Shown: in pieces, positions 23,041-34,355 of the stretch
Layout of the letters: the number at the start of each line of letters is the position of its first letter
Numbering within the stretch: the first letter of the stretch is position 1
Assembly (NCBI GenBank): GCA_020205615.1
Contig: JAINUW010000730.1
Coordinates: 535,295 to 599,294 of the forward strand
Reading direction: 5' to 3'
Source of the DNA: Panax quinquefolius
Lineage: Eukaryota; Streptophyta; Magnoliopsida; Apiales; Araliaceae
DNA: 64,000 nucleotides
Made by a program: the position numbers and the translations under genes
The notes under the pieces: generated by a model
Told to the model about the DNA's origin: nothing
Database searches by the model: none
What the model saw: only the letters and a program-made list of their open reading frames with translations

Positions 23041-24076
23041 CTAGCAATAGCCAGCGCACCTCCACCAGCATTTCCCTTGCTCCCATTTGTCTCACCAGAT
23101 CTCTTTGTAGGGCATTCACGAGTAAATTGATCCTTGGATCCGCACGTGAAGCACACATTCTTCTTAGCTTGAATGCAATTTAGGGTGATGTGACCCTCCT
23201 GGCCACAATTGAAGCATACCCTTTTCCCCATCAAGCACACACCCTTGTGAAACTTTTCACACGTAGCGCATGCTTCGAACTTCTTATTTTGTTGGTTTCT
23301 TTGCTGATTTTCAGCTCCCTCATTCCCATTCCACTTCCTCTTCAAATTATTGCCATTTTTGTCGTTACTACCAAAACTTTTAGCTTCACCTTCACTTTTC
23401 TTCTTCCTCTGCTCTTGATTATGTTTTATTACTGCCTCGCCTCCACTTTCAGTGAGAATTGCTTTCTCCATCACTTCTGCAAACTTCTTCAATTGGAATA
23501 GGAAACCTCTCGCATCTACTACGTGGTTTCATCCCCTCGCTCGAACCTTTTCACCTTTGCTCGTTAAATGCATCAGGCGACTTGATATGGCGCAAACCTC
23601 GCCAACTCGTTAAATTTTACGGCATACTCAGACACCGACATTGTTCCCTACTTTAGCTCCAAAACCGGAACCTCTAGCTGACTCTTCGAACTCTCTGGGA
23701 AATAGGTCTCGAAGAACAGCTCCTTAAACCTATCCCAGGTCATCACTCCTGGTCTTTCTCGAGTTTTTTTGGCCTACCACCAATAACTAGCCTCTGCTTT
23801 CAACATAAACGTTGCAAAAGCAGTCTTCTGGTTATCCTCTACCCTAGCAACATCAAAAACCTTCTCTATTTCCATGATCCAAGTCTGTGCTTCAACTGGA
23901 TTCATAGACCCACAGAATTCTGGTGGTCCAACCGCCTTGAAATCCTTAAACGTAGTACCTTGATTCTGCAAAGCACCTGTTAGTAACGTCACTAGCTACT
24001 GAACTGGGTTCCCTTCCACATTGTTGTTATTTTCCTCAGCGGTTCTATGTCGCGGTGGTTGACGTCTTGGAGGCAT
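23041..24076 (-). pseudogene. gag of element B
   Basis: ATG at 24076 gives MPPRRQPPRHRTAEENNNN. Capsid landmarks are FKDFKAVGPPEFCGSMNPVE, AQTWIMEIEKVFDVAR and ATFMLKAEASYWW; then a stop near 23775, and homologous sequence (MTWDRFKELFFETYFPES) resumes in-frame up to further stops and a frameshift near 23500-23650. The nucleocapsid part holds CATCEKFHKGVC, an intact zinc knuckle CFNCGQEGHITLNC, and CFTCGSKDQFTREC, where the zinc-binding histidine is glutamine. The frame continues into protease without a stop. Confidence 0.85.
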
Positions 24077-24372
24077 TTTCTGTTAAAATACACTCATCAG
24101 ATTCTATTCAACCTTTTAAGTATTATATATACTTAAGTTGCACATCATAAAAGTTTATCACACAACACTTAACACTTTGATTATAACAATAACTTTTATT
24201 CATTCATCATCTTTTTAAAAAAACATCAAAATAATAGCATCGTTGCTATTTACATTACTTTTCCTGAACTATGACAGTTGTAGGACAACATCATCAACAC
24301 CTATCCCATTAGTTATATCATAACCGGGATTTATATTTTGTTTATTTTCAAACCACCTATCAATTACATTTT
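24077..24372 (-). other. Spacer between upstream ORF and gag of element B
   Basis: About 0.3 kb without recognisable coding sequence. It shares short blocks with the equivalent leader of element A (for example GTAAATAGCAACGATGCTAT on the minus strand). Confidence 0.6.
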
Positions 24373-25104
24373 CTACAATGTCCTACTAAGATACTGCGTA
24401 GCCTTACGACGCTCTTCCTCCATGATTTGGAACATTGTTCGGCGATCCAATATGTATGATGGTAGCGTCTCGAACTGAATTGGATAACCCATGACTCGAT
24501 CTTGAGCTCGATTGATCATAGTGTTGAATACGTTGTTCATTTCTTCCATCTTCCTCCTTTTTGATTGTGCGTCCCTCTCTGCTATTCCGGCTCGTTGATA
24601 AGCTTCACTGTACGCGTCTTTGGCTCTTGCCCTTTTTGTAGATTCTTCTTTCAACTTTTCCTTCAACTCTGCAATCTCTGCCATCATCCTCTCGTTCTCT
24701 CTTTCAGTATGGACCAGCTTCTCTTCAACGTTGTTCAGTCGTTCTTCTTGATTCTAGATCTCATCGTCTTTCTGTGCCATCGAGGTCTGTTGTTCAGCTA
24801 CTATCTCTTGTAATTCCTCGACGGTATCTTGAAGTTCCACATTACGGTCATATACCTCGTCGTACATACGACCAACTATCAAATTAAGTGGAAGCTCTTC
24901 CTCCTCATCCTCCTCATCAGACTGTGGCAGCTCCATGGGGTCCTCCTCGTTCGTCTCTATCTCATCATCCTCATCAAATACCCTCTTCTGCTCAACTACT
25001 GTGACCGACGGAACTGTTTCCCATGGCAGTAGTTGTTCCCAAATCACCTGAACATCTCGAGGCTCCTCTTCTCTAGCCTGACTGGATCCTCCTATAATAG
25101 TCAT
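24373..25104 (-). pseudogene. Extra ORF upstream of gag: acidic N-terminus and coiled coil (element B)
   Basis: A 244-codon frame opens at ATG 25104 (MTIIGGSSQAREEEP) and closes at 24373, interrupted only by one TAG at 24756-24754. The first ~80 residues are very acidic (FDEDDEIETNEEDP, DEEDEEEELPL). The rest is predicted coiled coil by its heptad-like Leu/Glu/Lys pattern (ELQDTVEELQEIVAEQQ, EEKLVHTERENERMM, EIAELKEKLKEES). It ends in a conserved tail, YPIQFETLPSYILDRRTMF. It lies between primer binding site and gag, in sense. A degraded C-terminus of the same ORF sits ahead of gag in element A, so it is a family feature. I do not recognise its family and its function is unknown; a structural or gag-associated role is only a guess. 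Confidence 0.75.
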
Positions 25105-25293
25105 CCTGTCAACCAAAGTTTAAGTTTTAATTACTAATCATTACTTCTCGACACTCACGAGCACATAAATTGTAATCACATAAGCACATAAGTGTTTTAT
25201 TACTTTCTCTTTCCTAAAACTCGATAAGAGTTTATCATCACTATCTTTTCAAAGGTTACTTCCTAAGGCTTTTCCCCCACCTAAGGTTCATAA

Positions 25294-25312
25294 CTTATGG
25301 CTTTGATACCAA
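25294..25312 (-). other. Primer binding site of element B
   Basis: On the minus strand TTGGTATCAAAGCCATAAG lies two bases after the LTR end. The TGGTATCA(A/G)AGC form is the usual site for initiator methionine tRNA in plant chromoviruses. Confidence 0.8.
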
Positions 25313-25314
25313 CC

Positions 25315-28300
25315 TGTGACACCCCCAAATCTAGGTACTTCATTCCCACAAGATTTGGTGCTCACTATCCATACATTCATACTATCTACCCAAATAAATA
25401 CTATTTAAGCCATAATCCTCCCTTTAAATAGGGTTACACCATTAAATTAAAAAACAATCCCAGGTTATCTAACCTTTAAACATCATTCAAGTACGGAAAT
25501 AAAATTTATTACATCACATCATTATTAAAAGTCTAAGGTCATCATAAAAATAAAAGTACAAATCAACATCACTTGTACAATTTTCCCTTTCCTTTGCTAG
25601 TTGAAGGTTCATCTACGTTCTCCACTTTAGTTGCAATGAGTATATAAATATGTAATAGTGAGAAAAACAATTGCTCACTGGATATAATAATGAATCAACA
25701 TGAGAATAACAATAACAACTGCCAACGAATAGGCTCATCAAAACTGAATAGTACTCCAACAATGATAATCAGGAACTGAAATCCAAAATATGGAATATAC
25801 ATAACTGAGCGTCATAAGACCATGAACTATGTCCATAGTTGCGAGTAATCTTTCATCTCCAACTTTAACAGTCATAAGACTATAAGGACTCCTCGTACTT
25901 AGGGGGATCAACCCTTCGTACAATGTATTGTGCACAAACATTTTAACGCTACGCGTAAGTTATCCCCTAATAAGAATAGGGTTGTTTATCTCAGTATTTA
26001 AAGTACAAGTCCGCACCAAATAAAGTTTGGTTTGGATAAGCTTTCAAGGGTAATTTGAAGTTCAACGAACATCAACTAGAGGACTAGTTGAATTAATAGT
26101 GTTTGAGAATCATAACAGATGTTTAACAACATAACATAGAACAATTGAGAATCATAAATGAACTGACTATACATGTTAAACTCATGCTTGAAATAACTAT
26201 AGAGCCTAAGTATTTAACAAAATGAAGAAAATAGTAAACCTTTGCTTGAACAATAAATAAGCTAAGGTTAGAGTCTTATAACATTAGAAATGAAATTACA
26301 GATTGTATCATAACCAATAGCAAGCTGGAAACTAAAAACTTGCCCAACAAGGTATTAAATTCATGCAAGGGTTAAAACAGTTCAATAATAGAAACAAGAA
26401 CTCAAAAACTGCATTCATTATACAATAATAGAATTTAAGAAACTTGCTTAACTATAAACAAGTTAGAATGAGAAGTTCAAATAACATTAGAGTCAAAGTT
26501 TGCTCAAATGAATCTTAGAAACAATTGACCTATTCAATAATAGTTAAGACAATAAGCTTGCTCCATCAAAAGAATAAAGTTACACCATGCAATAATAGAA
26601 CTAACTCAACGAAAGCGTAGAGTTAGAAAACTTTCTCAATGTAAAAAGATAGGTTTAGAAACTTTCCTTGAGCGTAAGCTATAAAATTAAACTCACGATC
26701 ACCTACACATAATTTTAGAATCACAATACCTATTAGATATGCTAACATATCATAACATGTTCATTTCTAGCTAAACTTATCATTTACACACAAGTCTTTC
26801 ATTACCACTTACATTTCAGAAATTCTAAGTGTTTTACTTTGCAACACTTGTCTAACGTTCATCATATAACGCATTCTCGATTTACTAATCACTTTTAAAA
26901 TTTTGAATTCATAATCCATATAACATGATTCTAATTAACCTTGTTGTTACATGATTCTCACCCTACCATAACCTTAAGCTAAGCCACAAAGAACGACCAA
27001 AGTCTGCAAAATAAACAAACTTCAGTGTCTTAAAATGGGCACTTTCATGGCACAAGACGAGTTTTGTATGGGGATGCCATGAGTTCATGCGCGACACCAA
27101 GCTATTCAAGACTCCAAGTATTCTCATGGTACCAGCATGACTTACAGAACTCGGTTTGGCGTAATGCGAGCCTCGACACTTTTCTTAAGCCAACTAACAC
27201 GAATTTCACCCATCAAACAGTGATAATAACACATAAAATAAATATACAACTATCAAAGACATGATTTCTAACCTATTCAATCACTTATCACAATTTAACA
27301 AACACTAAAACCATTTTAATTTCTCAATTTTCATGTTTTCATGAAAAACTCCATTTTCTTGACATTCATCCTAAAAATCATCACTGTGAATTCAATACAT
27401 GACCAAATCATCTCATTCAAATTACATTATGTTCGTATCTCAATGAACTAATATATACGAACTTCAATTTATAATTTCACATACGAATTAGCCAATAAAA
27501 TTAATACTTACGCAAACCACATGAAGAACATAAACACTGACATTATATTTTTCCTACTATCGAACAATTTAGCATGCAATTTCCTTGTTTGAACATTACT
27601 TCAACATTACAAACATGTATAACCACAATTATCAACTATATATGTCCATAATTGAACAATTTATTCTACGGAACATAAAAAAATTCTTGCCGTAAAATAC
27701 ATACTTATAATATAGAGATTATGGAACATACCTTTAATTAGCGTGGTAATCCATGCTAACTCTTGTAATCCTTGCTAAAAAAAATGCTAGAGATTTCTCA
27801 AGTTCCCTCACACTTCTCTCAACTCTCTGTCAATACTCTCAAGCTTGCAAACAAGAATGCGTATAAACAAGAGCTAAGCTAATTAACAAGCGTATTCTAA
27901 AACTGATAAACCCTTAATAAAAATACTAATTGCAAATTTTAGTTACTAACATATATAATATAAATATTATATTTATTATTTTAATTTAATTTGTTTATTT
28001 TATTTATTTTATTTAAATTTCAAAGATTAGAAATATCAAAAGCCATAAGGCTTGTTTGACAAACCATTTAAATTTTTAAAGAATTAAAATACTTAAGCCT
28101 TGTTTGGCAAAAACTAATTTAAATCATTTTTAATTTATTTACATAAACACTTTAGTTTATAATTTATAATCACATATTATTTATTTAGATTTCCATATCC
28201 AACATTGACCCATTAAATTAATCACGTACTATATTTTAATTAAATATAGCATTTTAGCAAATATCACACAATTATAATTTTCATTATAACTTTATTTAAT

Positions 28301-28552
28301 AATCTAATATACCATCTAAATTATTAAATCAAAACAATAATATAACATCTCATGTTATACAACAATTCTCTAAATTATAAATTAACTTAATTTAGAATAT
28401 TATCTAATAAATTTAGATTTATAAATATTTACTAACAACCATCACATCAATAAAATATTTATTTCATCAATTCAACAATAGGCACATCAAATAAATATTT
28501 ATATTATTCAATAAATATTTAATATTATAATTTGAAATTTTGGATCGTTACA
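25315..28552 (-). repeat. 5' LTR of element B, complete
   Basis: About 3.24 kb. On the minus strand it starts TGTAACGATCCAAAATTTC at 28552 and ends GGGGGTGTCACA at 25315, next to the primer binding site. It shares its terminal ~150 bp pattern and the CCCCCTAAGTACGAG-type block with LTR A, showing that A and B are sister families. No clear TATA box was found; TTTATACGCATT near 27860 is a weak candidate. Confidence 0.9.
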
Positions 28553-28669
28553 GGTGGTGCAAGTTTGATAATACTTGCAGGACAAAATTAAAAATGAAAG
28601 AAAAGTTAAAGGTATTGTACTGTAATATTTCGAGCCCCAAAACGTGCAATTACCAAAACTATATTTTTC

Positions 28670-28677
28670 TATAAATA
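28670..28677 (+). promoter_or_regulatory. TATA box of LTR C (left copy)
   Basis: TATAAATA, followed by AGAAGCTCATTCTTCC and a purine-rich leader. The two other LTR C copies read TATAATTA here, so only this copy keeps a consensus TATA box. Confidence 0.6.
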
Positions 28678-28930
28678 GAAGCTCATTCTTCCTTCATTTC
28701 TCACCAATTCACTAAAGCTATAGAGCAATTATTATAGAAAGAAATTATAGAGAGAAAGAAGAGGAGAAGTCTGCTACCTCTCTACTCCAATATCCAGTTT
28801 CTTTCTAAGGTAAGGGGTATTATTTCTTTCTTGTTCATGAAGAGAGCTTATGTTATTCTATTCTTTATTATTATGTTGGAATAACCTGTCTATGCGAAGT
28901 ACCGCATACATGGTGAAATTCTTTGTTATT

Positions 28931-28935
28931 CCATT
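28931..28935 (+). other. Target-site duplication of element D (left), CCATT
   Basis: CCATT directly precedes TGTAGACAC and is repeated at 48311-48315 after the 3' LTR. Joining the flanks restores the LTR C sequence seen near 55976. Confidence 0.88.
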
Positions 28936-29049
28936 TGTAGACACTCGAAATTTTCTGCATGCCTGTTACTAACATTACAGGAGGGCAGATTCTTCTTTTA
29001 GAGATAACCCTGGAAGACAGCTTACATCCATTCCGGATACTACCGGAAG

Positions 29050-29680
29050 TTCAATTCCAACCCAGAACACAAACTGGGCATATCAGTCTTAACCCGGAAC
29101 ACAAACCGGGAACTTCATTTCCAAACCCGGAACACACACCGGGAATGTTATTTCCAATCTTGGAGATAACCCCGAGGTATGCAGATCAAAAGACCGGCAA
29201 CAACAACGGAGATGACAGTTCTATCTCGGCGATAACACCGCGACGCTCAGTTCTAGTCCCAAAAACAACACTGGGAGTAGCGGCTCCATCCTTGGTGATA
29301 ACCCCAAGAGATGCCATTGTAGTTCCGGCGATAACTCCAAAAATGCTTGTTTCAAATACATGCGATCAGCTTCAACCTCAGACCTCCTGCCAAGGCACTC
29401 ATACCTCAGACCTGGAGCTAACAATGGGCAAACAGGCACATCCACAAGATGACCTTGCGGCATTCAAACACTTGCAGTAGTCCAATCTCAGATGTAACCT
29501 TGAGCAACGTCTACTTTCAGCTCAAGCCGGCGATAACCCCGGTGAGGAGTCAAACGTCATCTTGCCACCTCAACATTTCCTCTCACAAGATGACATTGCG
29601 ATATACAAACAAGCAGTCCAATCTCAGATGTAACCCTGAGCAACGTCTGCTTTCAACTTAAACCGGCGATAACCCCGACG
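29050..29680 (+). repeat. Array of short GC stem-loop motifs in LTR D
   Basis: Three near-tandem units of CCCGGAACACAAACCGGG type (near 29060, 29095, 29130) each form a 5-bp stem. They are followed by six or more spaced copies of a CGGCGATAACCCCG-type motif (near 29163, 29226, 29293, 29328, 29529, 29663). The same array is present in the 3' LTR (about 45615-46240). Confidence 0.75.
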
Positions 29681-30095
29681 AAGAGTCAAATGTGATCTTT
29701 CCCCTTCAACACTTGTGCGTTGTCTCAACACTTCATACATACATATATCCAACGATGTCCCACAAGAACCGACGAGTAACAATCCCGAGTGACTATTACG
29801 CATGAAAGTACTTTGGATAGAATTTAAAGCTTGAAGACCATGGGCATGTACCCCTCTTCCTGACTTCGTACAACCTCTAATCCATGTAATTACGTAACTC
29901 TCGACATAAGCGGTCTGAAGAAGGTCAGATACACCTCGTTCGGATGCTTGGATTGAAGTTCTGCAAGTTCGAGCGGACATTATAGTGCACGAGTGCACGT
30001 ACTTCGAGATGATGGGACCCGCGAGGCTCGGATGCACCACGACCAGCCGCAGCAGTACAATCGCATGCACTCAGCAGTGTACCGCTGGCCATCGC

Positions 30096-30103
30096 CTATA
30101 AAT
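30096..30103 (+). promoter_or_regulatory. TATA box of LTR D
   Basis: TATAAATA, followed within ~30 bases by GCCATTTGGGAGAGAGAAGG, an arrangement typical of a plant core promoter. The same sequence is in the 3' LTR at 46642-46649. Confidence 0.65.
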
Positions 30104-30604
30104 ATGAGCCTTGGGGTCAGCCATTTGGGAGAGAGAAGGAGAGAAAAAGGCGAGGAAGCCCTATCCATTTTACTTTGTATACACCCCTATTGAGTGTTTC
30201 CTCTTCTATAAACATCTGTTAGCTCACATATAGCTATCTTTTTATCAGGCAGGAGCTGAGTGTTTATCCATATAAAGTCTTAGAAGTCTACTTTGGTAGC
30301 CCACTGTAAGCCTTCTAACATTTTATAAAGTCTTCTTCTCATATTAGCACACACTATTATACACATTGAGAGTCGTGTTGTGTGCATTTTCCCGGACTTC
30401 GGTCCGTGGTTATCATTTCTGTCTGTATATATATACTTATATATGTATATATTTCATATATGGACTAACATTATCGAGTTATGCCTCGATTGAACCTAGA
30501 CTTCGGTTTGTAGCATTTATCTGCTTTTGTATATATATACTTATATATATAATTGTTGTCAAACATTTTCGATGAGCCTGGATTTTACATCTGGTGCATT
30601 TACT

Positions 30605-30608
30605 CACT

Positions 30609-30641
<33 letters not shown>

Positions 30642-30780
30642 ATATATTAACATTTCGTCTTGCCTGGAGTTTACTTCGTGGCAGTTGATTGCTTTTACAG
30701 CTTTATTTACATTTCATCCCACCTGGAGTTTACTTTGTGGTGGTTGATTATGTCCATATATATATATATATATATTTACC
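30605..30780 (+). repeat. TA microsatellites in the 5' LTR of D
   Basis: Two short TA-repeat tracts lie at about 30609-30648 and 30756-30775, in the LTR's transcribed half. Counterparts in the 3' LTR are longer. Confidence 0.8.
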
Positions 30781-31672
30781 GCTTTTATATATTTACATTT
30801 CTGATCCCAAATGGAGTTGCTTCGTGGTTGTTGATCAAGTCTGTATATATATATTTACATCTTTTATATATATAACTTCTTACTGCTTTTCATACAAACT
30901 GCAGTATCACGTGAGCCTAGGAATCATGTGATCACAAATTCAGTCTACTAAATCTAGATTCGGTTCCCATGATGGACATTTTTCAGCTGTGAGCAGCTTG
31001 TACATTATTTTTTACAAAGGTCTCGAATTTCCTTGGATGGTCATGTCATGCCCGTGAGGAGTTTGGCATCACAGATATTATTTTCTCGAGAATGCTTCGC
31101 ATCTCAAAAATAAAAGCAAACAAGCCGAACATTTAATAATAAAATGGAAGTATCAAAGGCCTCAATTGCTATTGAGCACAGGGTTTGAAAAACCTCTTTT
31201 TATAAAACTTCATTACTATATTTTGTTTAAAACTGAATTTTTCTATAAATTCAAACCCTATGTATATAGGTGCGAACGAGGTACATCACTACTTCTAAAT
31301 AATTGCACATTGATCCACACACACACACATTCATATAACATTTTCTTTAAAAAGTGGCGGTCACCGTGGTAACACGGATGTCGGGGGGTGCCTAACACCT
31401 TCCCTCCGCATAATCAAGCCCCCGGACCCAATATGAATCTCGATTTTACATACCCGTTTAGCAGTGTTAAATCACTGGGTTAATGTGCAAACCTTTTTTG
31501 GTTGCGTTGGTGCAACCAGTTAAATACACCAACTGGCGACTCTTAAAGTCAAATCGTCGACATTATACATATCGGACCTTTTTCAGTTGTTTTTTAAATA
31601 AATCTGACATTAACATGAGAACACCAAAGAACAAGTAATGAAAAGGGACACTCAAAAATCCCGACGTCGACA

Positions 31673-31692
31673 GGTGGCGACTCTGTTGGGGA
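31673..31692 (+). other. Primer binding site of element D
   Basis: GGTGGCGACTCTGTTGGGGA follows the LTR immediately. TGGCGACTC-type sites are characteristic of Tat/Ogre elements. The exact tRNA (probably an arginine tRNA) is not provable here. Confidence 0.75.
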
Positions 31693-32403
31693 CTCCAGTA
31701 AGAGGGCTTAAGCCACTATTATAAGCTTTTTAAAATTGTTATATGCTTGTGTGTGAATGTTGCATTTATATTTCTGATGAATGTGTACGAATGCATTTTA
31801 CTTACTGCACTATAATATATCTATCTGTGATATTAGTGCTTCGCACATGTTATCATTTTCATAAACGGTGAGACACGTTGTATGTGAATGTATGTTGTGT
31901 GGTTCCTCTACCAGGAGGCTATCTTGTCGGTGTTTGATTACTGGACTCGCAGGAAGAATAATTCCAGCGAGGCTCGGGAAAGGCACCACCCAGATTCGCT
32001 CCAGTTGAAAGACCGGATTAACTTCCCGTCAAGTAAATTGCGATGATCTAGGAACCTTCATGCCAAAAAGCCACGAGAGTAACCCTAAGATAGGATAACC
32101 TCTGATAAACCAAACGCGGAGGAAAGTCTCTTCATACTTTCCATTTTCAATTACTTGTAAAAGCATTTACTTGTAATTTTATTCCATGTTCATCCATATG
32201 TAATGGAAAATATGAAGAATATCTGTGCATGCATGACATGTTATCAATTAACACTCGGTTTTGCAGGACAAAATTCTTAAAATGGACATGTTATGATAAC
32301 ATTTACATTACCCTAAGACTAAACTACGTAAGTCTTTTGTAGGGAAGCAATTGGGCCTGTTACCCGCTTAAAATCCAAAAAGGCCACGAGTCTACAACCA
32401 CTC
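31693..32403 (+). other. Leader of element D
   Basis: 0.7 kb between primer binding site and gag. No coding sequence is recognised. It holds AGGCTCGGGAAAGGCACCAC and similar GC patches that might form packaging structures, but nothing can be assigned. Confidence 0.5.
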
Positions 32404-34355
32404 ATGTCTTCTTCTGACCAGTCTAATGCTGTTTCCTGAGAAGAATTTGACGGATTGAGTAAACAAATTACAGACTTGGTTATTCTACTGAAAGAATTTC
32501 ACCAGTCCAATCAGGGTACAAAGATGCCTCCACATACAAAATCCTTTACACAAGGAGGAGTTCAAGGTCTGGAAAAAACAATTCTAGAACCTCAGTTGGA
32601 TACGACCAACAAAGACCCTGAAAACACCCATCTCAGAGGAGATCCAGACATCGGTGATATCAGGAAGAAGGTCCTTCAAATAGAGGAAACTATCTGTGTT
32701 CTTAAAGGGATTGGAACACATGGAAGTGTTTCATATGCAGACCTTTGTATATTTCCTAGTGTTCATTATCCAGAGAAATTCAAAACCCCTGATTTTGAAA
32801 AGTATGACGGATTAGGGGATCCTTATACACATTTGAAAGTGTTCATTGGAGAACTTGGGTCTTATGCGGAAAATGAAAAGCTCAGAATGCAGCTGTTTCA
32901 GAAAAGTCAGACTGGAGAAGCCCGTTCATGGTATACCAGATTAGACAACTCAAAGATCCATAGCTGGGAAGAGCTTGCTCACGCCTTCCTCACTCAATAC
33001 AGTTTTCAATCTCAGATGGCTCCTGACCGGTACTAAATTACCAAGGTCAAGAAACAGTCTAATGAGTCTTTTAGAGAGTACGCTCAAAGGTGGAGGCGCC
33101 TTGCTGCTCAAGTTATTCCTTCCATGACGGAATCAGAAATGGTTATGACATTCATAGATGTACAGGAAGCTCCTTTCTATGAGGAGTCTTAGCTGGTATT
33201 GGCAAACCATTCTGTGAAATGATTAAGCACGGAGAAATAGCTGAAATGGGATTGAAGTCCAGTAAAATTCAAGACCTAGCCGCTCTTAAAGCTGTTGCTA
33301 AGCACATCCAGTCTGGATCGTATAGAAACAACCCCCGAAGGGTCCATAAAAATAAATAGGAGGATGTTTCCTTGATACTACAAGGTCAAAAAGGCAATCA
33401 AAGCATGCCTATGGAGAGGAGAAACTACTCCCCTTTTCAATGACAATCTTCAAATCCTCCATTTCCTAAAGGTGGAGATGCAAAGTGTCCTCTAACGTTC
33501 ACACCCTTAGGGGACTCGCTTGAGAATATTCTTGCTCTTCTGACTGCTCAGAAGAAAATTACACATCTTCTTCCACCAACCAACCCTAATGGGAGGGGTT
33601 TTAATGCTACTCGGAAGTGTTCTTATCATGCCAGAGCACATGTACATGATACTCAAGATTGTTGGGCCTTGAAACATAAGATCCAAGATTTAATAGACAA
33701 TGGTGAGATCGTGGTTACAAAATCAGATCAATATCATGTGCAAGACAACCCTCTTCCTCAACACAAAGAAGAAGAGGTCAACATGATCAGTTGGAGCACT
33801 GGACAGGGTTCAAATTCTAATGGCGAGTCATCCCAAACCATCAAAGACGGTGCTGACAGATGGGATTATGCAAAGTTCCAATTTACTATGCAAGGAAAGA
33901 TGAAAGCTCTTTGCAAACAAATTGAGCAACTAGCAGAACTAGTGACCCACCATCATCAAGTCACACGCCAATTAATCAGGCAGGAGCATGCCTATCTCCT
34001 TCCTTTTGTTATGAATGCCTCCTTACCACCTTTAGAAAGCAAAGCTATGTAGGATAAGGTTGTGAAGAGAGCAAATGCTAAAGCCCGTCGGGATTTTGCC
34101 AATCAGAGGGAATTTACCTATTTGGGCCAATCTATGGAGGAGATACTGCAGATGTTGATCAACGAAGGAAGAATTACCTTCCTTCTCCCTCCAATCAATC
34201 CCCGCTCAGGACATTTCAATTCTAATGAAGTGTGTCAATATCATTCACATTCTCGCGGTCACAGCACAGAAGAATGCTTGGCACTCGCCATCTCATTCAG
34301 AATCTTATTGATAGCGGTGTCCTGCAAATAGCAGATGATTACACTGTGCAACTTA
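32404..34355 (+). pseudogene. gag of element D with duplicated zinc-finger module
   Basis: ATG 32404 (MSSSDQSNAVS) meets a TGA after 11 codons, then continues in frame. The capsid domain has YPEKFKTPDFEKYDGLGDPY, HLKVFIGELGSYAENEKL, GEARSWYTRLDNSKIHSWEE and FREYAQRWRRLAAQV, with a stop at 33034 and a frameshift near 33190. Two copies of a module follow: an ENILALLTAQKKITHLLPPT block plus CSYHARAHVHDTQDCWALKH near 33530-33700, then a second set, MEEILQMLINEGRITFLLPP and CQYHSHSRGHSTEECLAL, near 34130-34290. A coiled segment (MKALCKQIEQLAELVTHHHQ) lies between them. Multiple stops make it non-functional. Confidence 0.8.

Larger units (their letters stand above)
22536..28552 (-). mobile_element. 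Element B, 5' half (LTR, upstream ORF, gag, protease)
   Basis: Minus-strand order is LTR B 28552-25315, primer binding site, extra ORF 25104-24373, gag from 24076, and protease ending at 22541 and the GTGTA duplication. The rest of pol lies at 14243-17206 in the opposite orientation. The LTR begins exactly at the break in LTR C at 28552/28553, so B inserted into C's left LTR. Confidence 0.88.
28553..28935 (+). repeat. Left fragment of the 5' LTR of element C
   Basis: It matches LTR C (54538-57357) from its base ~1056 on (GGTGGTGCAAGTTTGATAAT at 55593), up to CCATT at 28931-28935. The LTR continues at 48311 on the far side of element D. The first ~1055 bases of this LTR are missing because element B adjoins here; they should lie beyond the left end of the window. 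Confidence 0.88.
28936..31672 (+). repeat. 5' LTR of element D
   Basis: It begins TGTAGACACTCGAAATTTTC and ends CCGACGTCGACA, directly before the primer binding site. It contains a stem-loop repeat array, a TATAAATA box and several TA microsatellites. It differs from the 3' LTR by many substitutions and indels, including shorter TA tracts, so the insertion is not recent, although some differences may be sequencing error. Confidence 0.9.

Noticed and set aside
4885..28552. A single complex retroelement with genes on both strands
   Set aside because: Target duplication, LTR boundaries and frame continuity are better explained by two nested chromoviruses plus an inversion between LTRs.
28959..29480. 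A 173-codon frame in the 5' LTR of D
   Set aside because: It is the translation of the stem-loop repeat array, and the 3' LTR breaks the frame. A coding role is unlikely.
30366..30931. Frames rich in Ile/Tyr (YIYIYIYI) in both LTRs of D
   Set aside because: Produced by TA microsatellites.
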